Below are positions 45,042-53,776 of a stretch of DNA of 64,000 nt, one piece after another. Source of the stretch: Candidatus Sulfotelmatobacter sp. (GTDB lineage: Bacteria > Vulcanimicrobiota > Vulcanimicrobiia > Vulcanimicrobiales > Vulcanimicrobiaceae); the NCBI GenBank assembly GCA_035504415.1, contig DATJRY010000005.1, forward strand, positions 1-64,000. The letters run 5' to 3'. The notes under the pieces were generated by a model. That model ran no database searches and had not been told where the DNA came from. It saw nothing but the letters and a program-made list of their open reading frames with translations. Within the stretch, counting starts at the first letter, position 1. Every line of letters starts with the position of its first letter. The translations under genes were made by a program, and so were the position numbers.

Positions 45042-46858
45042 GGGTATTGCGATCCTCTCATCGTCGTCTCGAGCACGGGGGCATGCTGCAACCACGGTTT
45101 CATGGCCAGCCCGGCAAGTTGCACGGTCCCGTCCAAGACACGCGTCGGTTCGCGCAGCGACGGTACGCATGCGGCGAGGGCGGCGAGATAGGCCGCGCGT
45201 GCCGGCGCGAGCCGGCCGTCCTCGCCGGCCGCGCGCTGGTGGACCAGGCCGACGGACGCCGCGAGATGCGGCAAACGGCCGGCTTCGATCTGATCGTACA
45301 CGGCCGGCCGCCAGTGCCGCTCCGCCGTGCGGGCATGCGTGAAGGCAGCCCGCGTCTGGGGAGCGATGCGCGCCAAAAAGTCCCAGCCTTCGTCGATCGC
45401 CAAGCCAGCGGCAAAGGGCCCGTACCGGTCGACCAAGCTGCGCCGGTGCGCGACCGCCACCAGCGGCACGCACGGCGCGACCGCGAGCGCCGCGCCCCAC
45501 GTCTCGGTCGGATACTGCCACGCCACGCTCGCGAGCGGCACGAGCCGGCCCGAGAAGTGGCTCTCGCGCGCTTCGACGAGCAGGCTCACGTCTGCGAGCG
45601 CGACGTCGGCTCCCGCGACGATCGGAGTGACGAGCGTGGCCAAATGGGTGGGCGCGAACCGATCGTCATCGTCGAGATAGGCCACCACGGTGCCGGCCGC
45701 CAAACGAAGCGCGGCGTTGCGCGCGCTCGCCGGTCCGCCCCCACCCATCGCTCGCACGAAGCGCAAGCGCGGTTCGCCGACATACCGCGCGAAGACCGCG
45801 CTCAAGTCGGCGTCGCCGTCGTTGACGACGACGGCTTCCCAGTGCGCGTACGTCTGCGCTCGCACCGACTCGAGCGCCGTCAGCAGCTCTCCGATTCGTT
45901 TGCCCGCGGTCGGGATTACGACCGACACCAGCGGCTCGGTCGGAAACGGCCGCGCATCGGATGCTTGCAGCAGTGCGCCGATCTGCGCGATGGCCGGACC
46001 GCAATCGCGCGCGGTGGCGGCACGATGCTCGGGAGCGACGTTCCGCAGGTAACCCCGCAGCATCGCCGTGATGGCGAACTCCCGCTCGCGCACCAGGTCG
46101 GGGTGCGCCGCGATCACGCGCTCGTAGATCCGTGCGAAGTCGCGCACCAGGTCGCCGGACCGCATGAAATGCTCGCCGGACGGATTCGTCCCGTGGAACC
46201 GAATGCACACCAACGCACGGTTGAGAAACGCGACCTTCTTGCCCATCGCGATGAGCCGCAGCTGCAGGTCAAAGTCCGCGGCGACGTTCACGGATTCGTC
46301 GAAGCCGCCCGTCTCGTCCAGGAACGAACGCCGCAGCAGCATCGTCGGAAGCCACATCGAGCTGCTGCTGGCGAGCAGGTCGGCGAACTCGTTACGGCCC
46401 GGGCCGTACTCCTCGACCTCGATGACGCCGAGCAGCTCGTTGACTCGAATCGGCCGCCCCTCGGCATCCACCTCGACCGCTCGCGCGTAGGTGAGGTCGG
46501 CGCCGGGGTACCGGTGCACCAGGTCCTCGAGCGCGTCGAGGTGCCCGGGTAGCAGAAAATCGTCAGCCGAAAGGAAGACGACGTACTCCCCGCCGCTGTG
46601 GCGCCAGCCGATGTTGTGATTCGCGTTGCGCCCGACGTTCTCGGCGTTGAAGATCAGCCGGACGCGCGGATCGCTCGCGTACCGCTCCATGACCGCGCGT
46701 GAGCCGTCGGTCGACGCATTGTCGACCACGACGAGCTCCAGGGCCGGGTACTCCTGGGATAAGACGCTCTCGATCGCCTGGCCCAAGAAACGCTCGTAGT
46801 TGTACGATGTGATGACGACGCTGATCGTCGGTCGCACACGCACGGTATCGGCGCTCAT
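45038..46858 (-). CDS. Tandem-domain GT2 glycosyltransferase
   Basis: 606 residues with two GT-A domains. The first (10-235) has PTISVVITSYNYERFLGQAI, DNASTDGS and the DxD-like SADDF. The second (about 335-560) has PLVSVVIPTAGKRIGELLTA, VNDGDAD and YLDDDDRFAP. The layout suggests two transfer steps by one protein, like chain-extending enzymes. It is coupled to the TylF gene upstream and the CmcI gene downstream. Confidence 0.87.
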   Translation of the reverse strand: MSADTVRVRPTISVVITSYNYERFLGQAIESVLSQEYPALELVVVDNASTDGSRAVMERYASDPRVRLIFNAENVGRNANHNIGWRHSGGEYVVFLSADDFLLPGHLDALEDLVHRYPGADLTYARAVEVDAEGRPIRVNELLGVIEVEEYGPGRNEFADLLASSSSMWLPTMLLRRSFLDETGGFDESVNVAADFDLQLRLIAMGKKVAFLNRALVCIRFHGTNPSGEHFMRSGDLVRDFARIYERVIAAHPDLVREREFAITAMLRGYLRNVAPEHRAATARDCGPAIAQIGALLQASDARPFPTEPLVSVVIPTAGKRIGELLTALESVRAQTYAHWEAVVVNDGDADLSAVFARYVGEPRLRFVRAMGGGGPASARNAALRLAAGTVVAYLDDDDRFAPTHLATLVTPIVAGADVALADVSLLVEARESHFSGRLVPLASVAWQYPTETWGAALAVAPCVPLVAVAHRRSLVDRYGPFAAGLAIDEGWDFLARIAPQTRAAFTHARTAERHWRPAVYDQIEAGRLPHLAASVGLVHQRAAGEDGRLAPARAAYLAALAACVPSLREPTRVLDGTVQLAGLAMKPWLQHAPVLETTMRGSQYP

Positions 46859-47625
46859 GCCGGCGGCTTCAAGAGCAGCGCCTGCCCGGTCGGCATCGAG
46901 AGAATCACGCATCCCTTCTCGCGCGCGAACGCGTCGAGCGCGGCGCGCTGCGCCTCGTGTCCCGGAACGTACGCGTAGTCGTCGAACACGACCGGAGCGC
47001 CCGGCACGAGCTTGTCCCAGAAGTACTCGATCGCCGCTCGTTCCGGCACGACGGCGTTCATGTCGATCATCAGGTAGGCGACCTTCTCCGAGCGAACCTG
47101 CGTCAGCGTCTCGGGAACACGTCCCTTCACGAGCACGACGTTCGGGTAGGCCGCGAAATTGCGACGCACCAGCTCGTACGTGTCGCCGTAGTACGCGTCG
47201 TAGTACTCTTCCAGGCCAGCGGCCCGCTCGGCGTCGGTGAGCTGCTCGGCCGGAAACCCCGCGAACGTGTCGAGCAGGTAGAAGCGGCGATCCGAAAGCC
47301 GCTCGAAGCCGACGTACGAGCAGACTGCCCGGGATACCATCCCGGTGTCGACGCCGCACTCCACGAAGTCGCCTTCGAGCCGGCTAGCCAGTGTCGCGGC
47401 CCAGCACGGCAGGTAGATGCGCCACTCCACGTGCAGGTTCGCGCCGAAGCGGTGGCCGCTCGAAACGGCCGCTTCGTACGCCCGCACGAAGCGCGGATCG
47501 TGCATCCACTCGACCGAATGGCGCGTCGCCATCCCGTCGGTGTTGTAGCTCAACGGCCCACGCACCAGCGTGCGGCCGTCCGCCAACGGAAAGCTCAGCG
47601 TGATGTCGAGGCGGTCGAGGCTCAT
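46855..47625 (-). CDS. TylF/MycF-family sugar O-methyltransferase (copy 1)
   Basis: 256 residues from ATG 47625, with AAGGA 7 bases upstream. LEGDFVECGVDTGMVSRAVC is the SAM loop, RRFYLLDTFAGFP the TylF hallmark, KVAYLMIDMNAVVPERAAIE the metal-binding Asp region and PVVFDDYAYVPGHEAQRAAL the end. These enzymes methylate sugar hydroxyls using a divalent metal. A second copy lies at 56641-57405 with very similar sequence. Confidence 0.88.
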   Translation of the reverse strand: MSLDRLDITLSFPLADGRTLVRGPLSYNTDGMATRHSVEWMHDPRFVRAYEAAVSSGHRFGANLHVEWRIYLPCWAATLASRLEGDFVECGVDTGMVSRAVCSYVGFERLSDRRFYLLDTFAGFPAEQLTDAERAAGLEEYYDAYYGDTYELVRRNFAAYPNVVLVKGRVPETLTQVRSEKVAYLMIDMNAVVPERAAIEYFWDKLVPGAPVVFDDYAYVPGHEAQRAALDAFAREKGCVILSMPTGQALLLKPPA

Positions 47626-48131
47626 GCCGGGGTCCTTTCGTCCTGGCCGCGGACGCCGACCGGGACGGCGCGGTTGCCGGCGACGATCGTGAAGGGCGGG
47701 ACTTCGCCGCGCACGACCGAGCCGGCCGCGACGACCGCACCGCGGCGCAGGATCGTACCGTCGAGCAGTACCGAGCCGGCACCCACCCAGACGTCGTCCT
47801 CGATCGTGATGCCGCCCCGGCTGGGGCGAAACCCTTGCAGCCGCACCGGAACCTCGCGGTCGCCGTATTCGTGATCGGTCGGCGCCAGCACGCAGTTCGC
47901 CGCAAGCAGCACGTCCCGCCCCATCGTGATCCCGTTGCCGGAGTAGAGCACGCAGCCGCTGTTGACGTAGCACCAGTCGCCGATGATGACGTCGCCGAGG
48001 CCGCCCGAGAAGACGACCTTGACGAACGCATCGATCATGACGTGCTCGCCGATGACCAGGCGCGACCCCTTCACGCTGTCCTCGAGATCGCACAGGGGCG
48101 AGATGCGCGCCGTGGCGGCGATGCTATGCAC
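47622..48131 (-). CDS. Left-handed beta-helix (hexapeptide) acyltransferase
   Basis: 169 residues from GTG 48131. Hexapeptide repeats run from IGEHVMIDAFVKVVFSGGLG through ITIEDDVWVGAGSVLLDGTI and LRRGAVVAAGSVVRGEVPPF. ANCVLAPTDHEYGDREVPVR carries the catalytic His loop of the Maa/WbbJ O-acetyltransferase group. Probably it acetylates a glycan sugar. It is coupled to the TylF gene and overlaps the rfbC-like gene by eight bases. Confidence 0.87.
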   Translation of the reverse strand: MHSIAATARISPLCDLEDSVKGSRLVIGEHVMIDAFVKVVFSGGLGDVIIGDWCYVNSGCVLYSGNGITMGRDVLLAANCVLAPTDHEYGDREVPVRLQGFRPSRGGITIEDDVWVGAGSVLLDGTILRRGAVVAAGSVVRGEVPPFTIVAGNRAVPVGVRGQDERTPA

Positions 48132-48666
48132 GCAAGAACTCCGCGAGGCTCGGCGCGGCGGCGTCGCGCGGCGAAACGATCGGATCGGCCAGCGGCCAGG
48201 CGATGCCGAGCGCGGGATCCGACCAGCGGATCGAGCGGGCCGCCTGCGGGGCATACCGGCTGCTCATCGCGTACAGCACGTCGGTCTCATCCTCCAGCGT
48301 TTGATAGCCGTGCGCGCAACCGGCCGGCACGAACACGGCGTCGCCGCGCAGCGCGTCGAGCACGACCGCGACACCCTGCAAGTACGTCGGCGATCCCGGC
48401 CGCAGATCGACGAACGCGTCGAAGATCGCGCCGGCGACGCAGCGCACGAACTTCGCCTCGGCGTGCGGTTCGACTTGCAGGTGCATTCCGCGCAACGTCC
48501 CGCGACGCGTGCTGCGCGCCAGCGACTGCTGGACGAAGTCGACCGCGATGCCGGCACCCGCGAGCTCGTCGGCGCACCACGTGCGGGCGAAGAAGCCGCG
48601 CTCGTCCGCGACCGGCTCGAGACGGGCCAGGAACGCCCCCGTGACGGCGAGCGGCTCGAAGATCAC
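48124..48666 (-). CDS. rfbC: Nucleotide-4-keto-6-deoxyglucose 3,5-epimerase-like (RfbC family)
   Basis: 180 residues from GTG 48666. RRGTLRGMHLQVEPHAEAKF carries the catalytic His and Arg, FVPAGCAHGYQTLEDETDVL the second conserved loop, and YAMSSRYAPQAARSIRW the catalytic Tyr region. The family epimerises C3 and C5 of dTDP-4-keto-6-deoxyglucose, but here the neighbours are CDP-glucose genes, so the substrate is probably the CDP form. No dTDP-glucose genes are present. Confidence 0.85.
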   Translation of the reverse strand: MIFEPLAVTGAFLARLEPVADERGFFARTWCADELAGAGIAVDFVQQSLARSTRRGTLRGMHLQVEPHAEAKFVRCVAGAIFDAFVDLRPGSPTYLQGVAVVLDALRGDAVFVPAGCAHGYQTLEDETDVLYAMSSRYAPQAARSIRWSDPALGIAWPLADPIVSPRDAAAPSLAEFLRA

Positions 48667-49721
48667 CGCGGCACCAGCGCGCCGAGCTGTTCGAGCGTCA
48701 GCGCGGTCAGGTCGTCGCGGCCGCCGCCGGCGGCGCGATACCACGCCGCCGTCGCCGCGGCCGCCGCGGCGACGTCGTAGCGCTGCCGCCAGCCGAGCTC
48801 GCGCTCGGCCAGCGCCGGGTCGAGCGCCAGCGTCGGCGCTTCTTCTTTCCCGTCGGCGCGGGGCACGATCTCGATTCCGACGCCACCGCCGAGGCCGTCG
48901 ATGAGCGCGCGGGCCAAGTCGGCCACGCTGCGACGATCGCCGGGCGGCGGTCCGAAGTTGTACGCACCCGACGCGACACCCGTTCCGTCCAGCAGACGCT
49001 CCGCGATCAGCACGTAGCCCGACAAGGCGTCGGCGACGTGCTGCCAGGGGCGCACGGCGGTCGGATTCCGCAGCACGACCGGCTCGCCGCGCTCCCAGGC
49101 GCGCACGATGTCGGGGACGATCCGGTCCGCGCTGCGGTCGCCGCCGCCGATCACGTTGCCGGCCCGCGCCGCGACGACCGGCACGCCGAACGCCGCCCGG
49201 TACGATGCGGTCACGAGCTCGGCGCACGCCTTGCTGGCGGAATAGGCGTCGATCCCGCCCAGCGGATCGTCTTCGCGAAACGCGCGCCCGGCGCCGTCGT
49301 TGCGATACACCTTGTCGGTGGTGACCATTACCACGGCGCCCACGCCGGCCCGGCGCGCCGCTTCGAGCACGTTCAGCGAGCCGACGACGTTCGTCGTGTA
49401 CGTTCCGAGCGGATCGTCGTACGAGGCACGCACGATCGGCTGCGCGGCGAGATGGAACACGATCTCGGGCCGTGCCGCCGCGAACGCGGCGGCAACCGTG
49501 GCGGGGTCGCGCACGTCGCCGATGCGCGAGTCGACGCGGCGGCCGATCGCGAGCTGTTCGAACACCGACGGATCGGTTGCCACCGGCAACGCCAGTCCGG
49601 TCACCCGCGCGCCGTGCTCGTGCAGCCAGAGCGCGAGCCAGCCGCCCTTGAATCCGGTGTGGCCGGTCAGCAGCACGCGCCGGCCGCGCCACAACGCGGT
49701 CCGGCTCACCAGGTCCGCCAC
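48663..49721 (-). CDS. rfbG: CDP-glucose 4,6-dehydratase
   Basis: 352 residues. RRVLLTGHTGFKGGWLALWL is the RfbG-specific Rossmann loop, FHLAAQPIVRASYDDP and TTDKVYRNDGAGRAFREDDP follow, and IDAYSASKACAE holds the catalytic Tyr-Lys. AVRPWQHVADALSGY completes the pattern. It makes CDP-4-keto-6-deoxyglucose from CDP-glucose. GTG 49721 overlaps the rfbF end by 16 bases. Confidence 0.95.
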   Translation of the reverse strand: MADLVSRTALWRGRRVLLTGHTGFKGGWLALWLHEHGARVTGLALPVATDPSVFEQLAIGRRVDSRIGDVRDPATVAAAFAAARPEIVFHLAAQPIVRASYDDPLGTYTTNVVGSLNVLEAARRAGVGAVVMVTTDKVYRNDGAGRAFREDDPLGGIDAYSASKACAELVTASYRAAFGVPVVAARAGNVIGGGDRSADRIVPDIVRAWERGEPVVLRNPTAVRPWQHVADALSGYVLIAERLLDGTGVASGAYNFGPPPGDRRSVADLARALIDGLGGGVGIEIVPRADGKEEAPTLALDPALAERELGWRQRYDVAAAAAATAAWYRAAGGGRDDLTALTLEQLGALVPR

Positions 49722-50473
49722 GGAGCCTCGCCGCTCGCCCAGTGCTCTTCGAGGATCGTCTTGTCGCGCACGGTGTCGAGCGGGTGCCAGAAGCCTTCGT
49801 GCCGGTATGCGGCCAACCGCCCTTCGGCCGCGAGCCGCTCGAGCGGCTCGCGCTCGAAGTGCGTCTCGTCGCCGGCGATCACGTCGAACACCTCGGGCTC
49901 GAGCACGAAGAAGCCGCCGTTGATCCAGCCGCCGTCACCGTCGGGTTTCTCGCGGAAGCGCTCGACCAGCGACCCGTGGATCTCGATCGCGCCGAACCGG
50001 CCCGGCGGCTTGACCGCCGTCAACGTCGCCGATGCCCCGGCCGCCCGGTGGTGCGCGAGCAGCGCACCCAGGTCGACGTCCGACACGCCGTCACCGTAGG
50101 TCGCGTAGAACGTCTCACCGGCCACGTAGTCGCGAACGCGCTTGAGCCGTCCGCCCGTCATCGTCGTATCGCCGGTATCGACCAGCGTCACCCGCCACGG
50201 CTCCGAGGCGGTGCGATGGACGGTCACGTCGCTGTTCGAGAGGTCGACGGTGACGTCCGAGTTGTGCGCGTAGAAGTTGAGGAAGTACTCCTTGATCGCG
50301 AACCCCTTGTAGCCCAGGCACAGCACGAACTCGGTCACGCCTTGCTGCGCGAACCCTTTCATGATGTGCCACAGAATGGGCCGACCGCCGATCTCGACCA
50401 TCGGCTTGGGACGCACGGTGGTCTCCTCGCTGATGCGCGTACCCAGCCCGCCCGCCAAGATGATCGCTTTCAT
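49706..50473 (-). CDS. rfbF: Glucose-1-phosphate cytidylyltransferase
   Basis: 255 residues. MKAIILAGGLGTRISEETTV is the nucleotidyltransferase start, RPKPMVEIGGRPILWHIMKG the phosphate-binding segment and FYATYGDGVSDVDLGALLAH the metal Asp region. VLCLGYKGFAIKEYFLNFYA is typical of RfbF rather than RfbA. It makes CDP-glucose from CTP and glucose-1-phosphate, the first step of the CDP-6-deoxyhexose route whose later enzymes are the next genes. Confidence 0.95.
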   Translation of the reverse strand: MKAIILAGGLGTRISEETTVRPKPMVEIGGRPILWHIMKGFAQQGVTEFVLCLGYKGFAIKEYFLNFYAHNSDVTVDLSNSDVTVHRTASEPWRVTLVDTGDTTMTGGRLKRVRDYVAGETFYATYGDGVSDVDLGALLAHHRAAGASATLTAVKPPGRFGAIEIHGSLVERFREKPDGDGGWINGGFFVLEPEVFDVIAGDETHFEREPLERLAAEGRLAAYRHEGFWHPLDTVRDKTILEEHWASGEAPWRTW

Positions 50474-50480
50474 AGCCCTT

Positions 50481-51386
50481 TCACGCGGCCTCGACGACGG
50501 TGCGGAGCAGCCGCAACCGCGCGAGGTCGTCCACTTCTCCGGGCACCAGACCGTGCTCGCGCAGGATCACGGTGCACAGCACGTTGTTTTCGAACGCGAC
50601 CGTGCGCGCGAGCGTTCCGAGCACGTCGCGTTCCACCGCCACGCCGAGCGCGGCACGGCGCACCGCGGCGGCGACGCCGCGCAGCATATCCGTATGCGGT
50701 CGGGTCGGCGTCGTCGTTCCCGGGTCGAACTGCGCGATATAGGTCGCGGGGTCCTTACCGCCGCTGCGCTCACGAAAGATGAACAGCGGTTCGGGGACGC
50801 GCACGACGTCGCCGGCCAGCAGCCACTCCGCCGTCTTGACGACGTCGGCGCCGAACGCTTTGCCGAACGGGCCGCACGCCACCAGCTTCTCGCGCCGCGC
50901 GACGCCGTACGTCGCGTACCAGCCGAAGGTCGCGAGGTGGACGTGCATCCGCTGCTCGGACGTCAAGCCGACCATGTCCGGCTGCGCGATGATGCGCTTG
51001 GGCACGCCGCGCTCGTCGACGGCGCAGACGTCGGCCGCGGCGATGACGGCGTTCGGGTGCGCCAAGAGCGCCGCGCGCGTGCGTTCGAGGAACGTCGGCG
51101 CGCACAGGTCGTCGGCCGCGAACCACGTGAACAGCGGCGTGCGCGCCTGGGCCAGGACGTACTGGAAATTCTCGATCGCGCCGCGGTTGTGCGGCTGGCG
51201 CACGACGTGCACGCGCGGGTCGCGGCGGGCGTACTCGGCGAGGATCTCCGGCGTCTGGTCGGTCGAGGCGTTGTCGCTGACCAGGATCTCGAACGCCTCG
51301 TACGTCTGCGCCAAGAGCGCGTCGAGCGTCTCGCGCAGCGTGCCCGCCGCGTCGTAGACCGGGATGCCGACCGTCACGTCCGGCAT
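50481..51386 (-). CDS. GT2 glycosyltransferase
   Basis: 301 residues from ATG 51386. DVTVGIPVYDAAGTLRETLD, LVSDNASTDQTPEILAEYAR and FTWFAADDLCAPTFLERTRA give the GT-A fold with its acidic metal site (ADD). The C-terminal 90 residues are helical. It probably adds one sugar to the glycan. The ATG overlaps the stop of the double GT gene (TGATG) and the stop is seven bases before rfbF. Confidence 0.87.
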   Translation of the reverse strand: MPDVTVGIPVYDAAGTLRETLDALLAQTYEAFEILVSDNASTDQTPEILAEYARRDPRVHVVRQPHNRGAIENFQYVLAQARTPLFTWFAADDLCAPTFLERTRAALLAHPNAVIAAADVCAVDERGVPKRIIAQPDMVGLTSEQRMHVHLATFGWYATYGVARREKLVACGPFGKAFGADVVKTAEWLLAGDVVRVPEPLFIFRERSGGKDPATYIAQFDPGTTTPTRPHTDMLRGVAAAVRRAALGVAVERDVLGTLARTVAFENNVLCTVILREHGLVPGEVDDLARLRLLRTVVEAA

Positions 51387-53698
51387 CACGCCGACACCAG
51401 CCCCATCGCGCGTTCGCCGATCAGTCCGTGCACGGCCCGCGCGTCCAGCGGCCCCGCGCGCCGCGCCAAGCGCGCGCGCAAGCGCTCCGCCCCGAGCTCC
51501 GCTTCGAGCGGCTCGGCCAGTACGCGGCGCAGGCGCTCGGGCAGTTCGTCCGGCTCCGCGATCTCGGCCTCGAGGCGATCGGCGATTGCCCAACCGCGCG
51601 CCGCGCGCGGCGTGCACAGCAGCGGCAGACCCGCCCCGACGTAATCGGCGATCGCGTACGAGATACCGCTCGGCGCGGCGGACGGATGGACGGCCAGGTC
51701 GGCGATCGCGAACACGGTCGCGAGCGTGGCGGCGTCGTTGCCGGCGAACTGCACGTTGCCGGGCAGCTCCGCGCCGAGCGCGGTGCGCGCCGCCGGCGCC
51801 GCGGCCCCGACGACGACGAACAAGACGTGCGGCGTCTGCGCCGCGATTCGGCCGAGCGGCGCCAGCGCCGACGCGTCGCCCGGCGTGGCGAGCACGCACA
51901 CCGCGACGGTCCGGCCCGCTAACGTCGAACCGGCCTTCGCGGCCTCGCGCTGCGCCCGGGAGGCATACGGCGGCGCGCCCGCCAGGCCGGGCGGCACCAC
52001 GGTCACGCGGGCGGGATCGAGATCGTAGAGCGCGACCAGCAGCTGCGCATCCTCCTCGCACGCGCACAGCACCGCGGCGGCGTCGCGCGCGCACGCGCGC
52101 TCCGACTCGGCCACCCGCTGCAGCGACGCCGCCGGCGCGGCCGTCGCGAGCGCGGCGAGATACGCCACCTGCGGCGCGTCGTAGACCAACGGGCCAGGCC
52201 AGGTCGCGCGCAGCGCGCGATGGGCGAACGGGCCGACGCTGACCGCGAGCACCGCACCGAGCGAGGCGTGCGCCAGCGCGTCGGTGAACGCCGGGTTGAG
52301 CCACGGCACATCCGACCCCGCCGCACCGCGCGCCGTTTCGACGCTCGTCGGCGGCACCCGTCGCACCAGGACGTCGGACACCACGAGCTCGTCGGCCTCT
52401 TGGACCGCGTCGGTGCGGCTGCACACGACGACGTCGAGCGCGTCCTGCCGTGCCCCGTAGCGTGCGATCGCGCGCCCGGAGTCGGCGCCGGCCGCCACCA
52501 CGACGCGGGGCACGGCCGCGCGCGAGCCTGGACCGGCGACGGCCACCAGCTCGCGCAGACAGCCGGCGAGGGCGCCGACGATCGGCCCGCGCCCGTGCAC
52601 GCTCGCGAGCGCGCGCTGCGATGCGTGCACGCGCGCTTCGAGCTCGGCGTCCGGCGCCGCCAGGACGCGCTCGATCGCGGCCGGCCAGCCGTCGGGCGCC
52701 GCGACCTCGACGCTCGCGCGCAGCGCGCCGAGCGTATCGAGCACGGCCGGCGCGACCACCACGGCTGCGCCGCCGGCGACCGCGTCGAGCACGGTTCCGG
52801 TCTCTCCGGCCAGCGGGCAGAGCGCGACGTCGACGGTCGAGAGCATCCAACGGTAGCTCTCCTCGTCGTCGCCGTCGACCAGCGTGACGCCGGCCGGAAC
52901 GCCCCTGCCGGCCAACGAGCGCGCCGCCTCACCGCCGACGATGAGCTGCACCGCGGGGAGTGCAGCGGCCGCGAACGCGAGCCGTTCGGCTGCCGCCCCG
53001 ACGTCGGCGCCGGCGTCGGCGTCGGCGTAGAACAGCGCGACGGGTCCGCGGGCGTAGGACTGTCGCTTCAGCCGGCGCGGGGCGCGCTCGACGCTGCGAA
53101 ATCCCGCCGGGTCGACCAGTATCGGAACGACCACGATCGCGTCGCGCGCGACCACACCGTGCGCCGCGAGCACATCCGCCTCGTCCGCCGACGCGGCGAG
53201 CACGAGCCCGGCGCGCCGCACGCCGCGCAGCTCGAGCGCGTGCAGCGCTCGCCCGTAGGTCGTTCGATCGCTCGACGATGCGCCCGCCGCATCGTAGACG
53301 AACGGACCGTCCCACGACGCCGCGACCGACTCGACGAGCGCGGGGCCGTTGACGATCGCGACGTCGGCGGCGCGGAGCGCGTCGCGCAGCACCGCACCGA
53401 AGCGCGGCGTCAGGCTCAGCGCGTCGACGGCGACCAGCTCCTCGCACGGGCGGCCGAGTTCCGCCGCGACCCGCGCGTCGGTGGCGGCGTGCTCGTCGCT
53501 GCGCGCGACCACGACCTGTCGAACGCCGTGCGCGAGGCGGGTCCAGCGCGTCCCGGTGCCGCTCGCGCCCAGCGCGACGACGGTGACGTCGATCCCCTGC
53601 TCCGCTAACGCGACGCACAGCGAGGCCATGCGGCGGCCGGAGCCCCCACGCAGCGGACCAACCGCTCGGGTCGTTACCACGACCACCCGCAGCGCCAT
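51386..53698 (-). CDS. Large double GT-B (GT4-like) glycosyltransferase
   Basis: 770 residues from ATG 53698. Two GT-B-like halves, about 1-395 and 396-770. The first starts LRVVVVTTRAVGPLRGGSGR (glycine-rich acceptor loop) and has nucleotide-side AGETGTVLDAVAGGAAVVVA. The second ends SAAPSGISYAIADYVGAGLP. Neither shows the clear E-x7-E of active GT4 enzymes, so one or both halves may be degenerate. The region is very GC-rich, with a long open antisense frame that I treat as a shadow. Confidence 0.7.
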   Translation of the reverse strand: MALRVVVVTTRAVGPLRGGSGRRMASLCVALAEQGIDVTVVALGASGTGTRWTRLAHGVRQVVVARSDEHAATDARVAAELGRPCEELVAVDALSLTPRFGAVLRDALRAADVAIVNGPALVESVAASWDGPFVYDAAGASSSDRTTYGRALHALELRGVRRAGLVLAASADEADVLAAHGVVARDAIVVVPILVDPAGFRSVERAPRRLKRQSYARGPVALFYADADAGADVGAAAERLAFAAAALPAVQLIVGGEAARSLAGRGVPAGVTLVDGDDEESYRWMLSTVDVALCPLAGETGTVLDAVAGGAAVVVAPAVLDTLGALRASVEVAAPDGWPAAIERVLAAPDAELEARVHASQRALASVHGRGPIVGALAGCLRELVAVAGPGSRAAVPRVVVAAGADSGRAIARYGARQDALDVVVCSRTDAVQEADELVVSDVLVRRVPPTSVETARGAAGSDVPWLNPAFTDALAHASLGAVLAVSVGPFAHRALRATWPGPLVYDAPQVAYLAALATAAPAASLQRVAESERACARDAAAVLCACEEDAQLLVALYDLDPARVTVVPPGLAGAPPYASRAQREAAKAGSTLAGRTVAVCVLATPGDASALAPLGRIAAQTPHVLFVVVGAAAPAARTALGAELPGNVQFAGNDAATLATVFAIADLAVHPSAAPSGISYAIADYVGAGLPLLCTPRAARGWAIADRLEAEIAEPDELPERLRRVLAEPLEAELGAERLRARLARRAGPLDARAVHGLIGERAMGLVSA

Positions 53699-53776
53699 AT
53701 CCCTTGAGTGATCGGCAAAAGGGCACATCGCCCCTACAGCGGGTTCGCCCGACCGGCGAGCCAATAGGGCAGGCGC

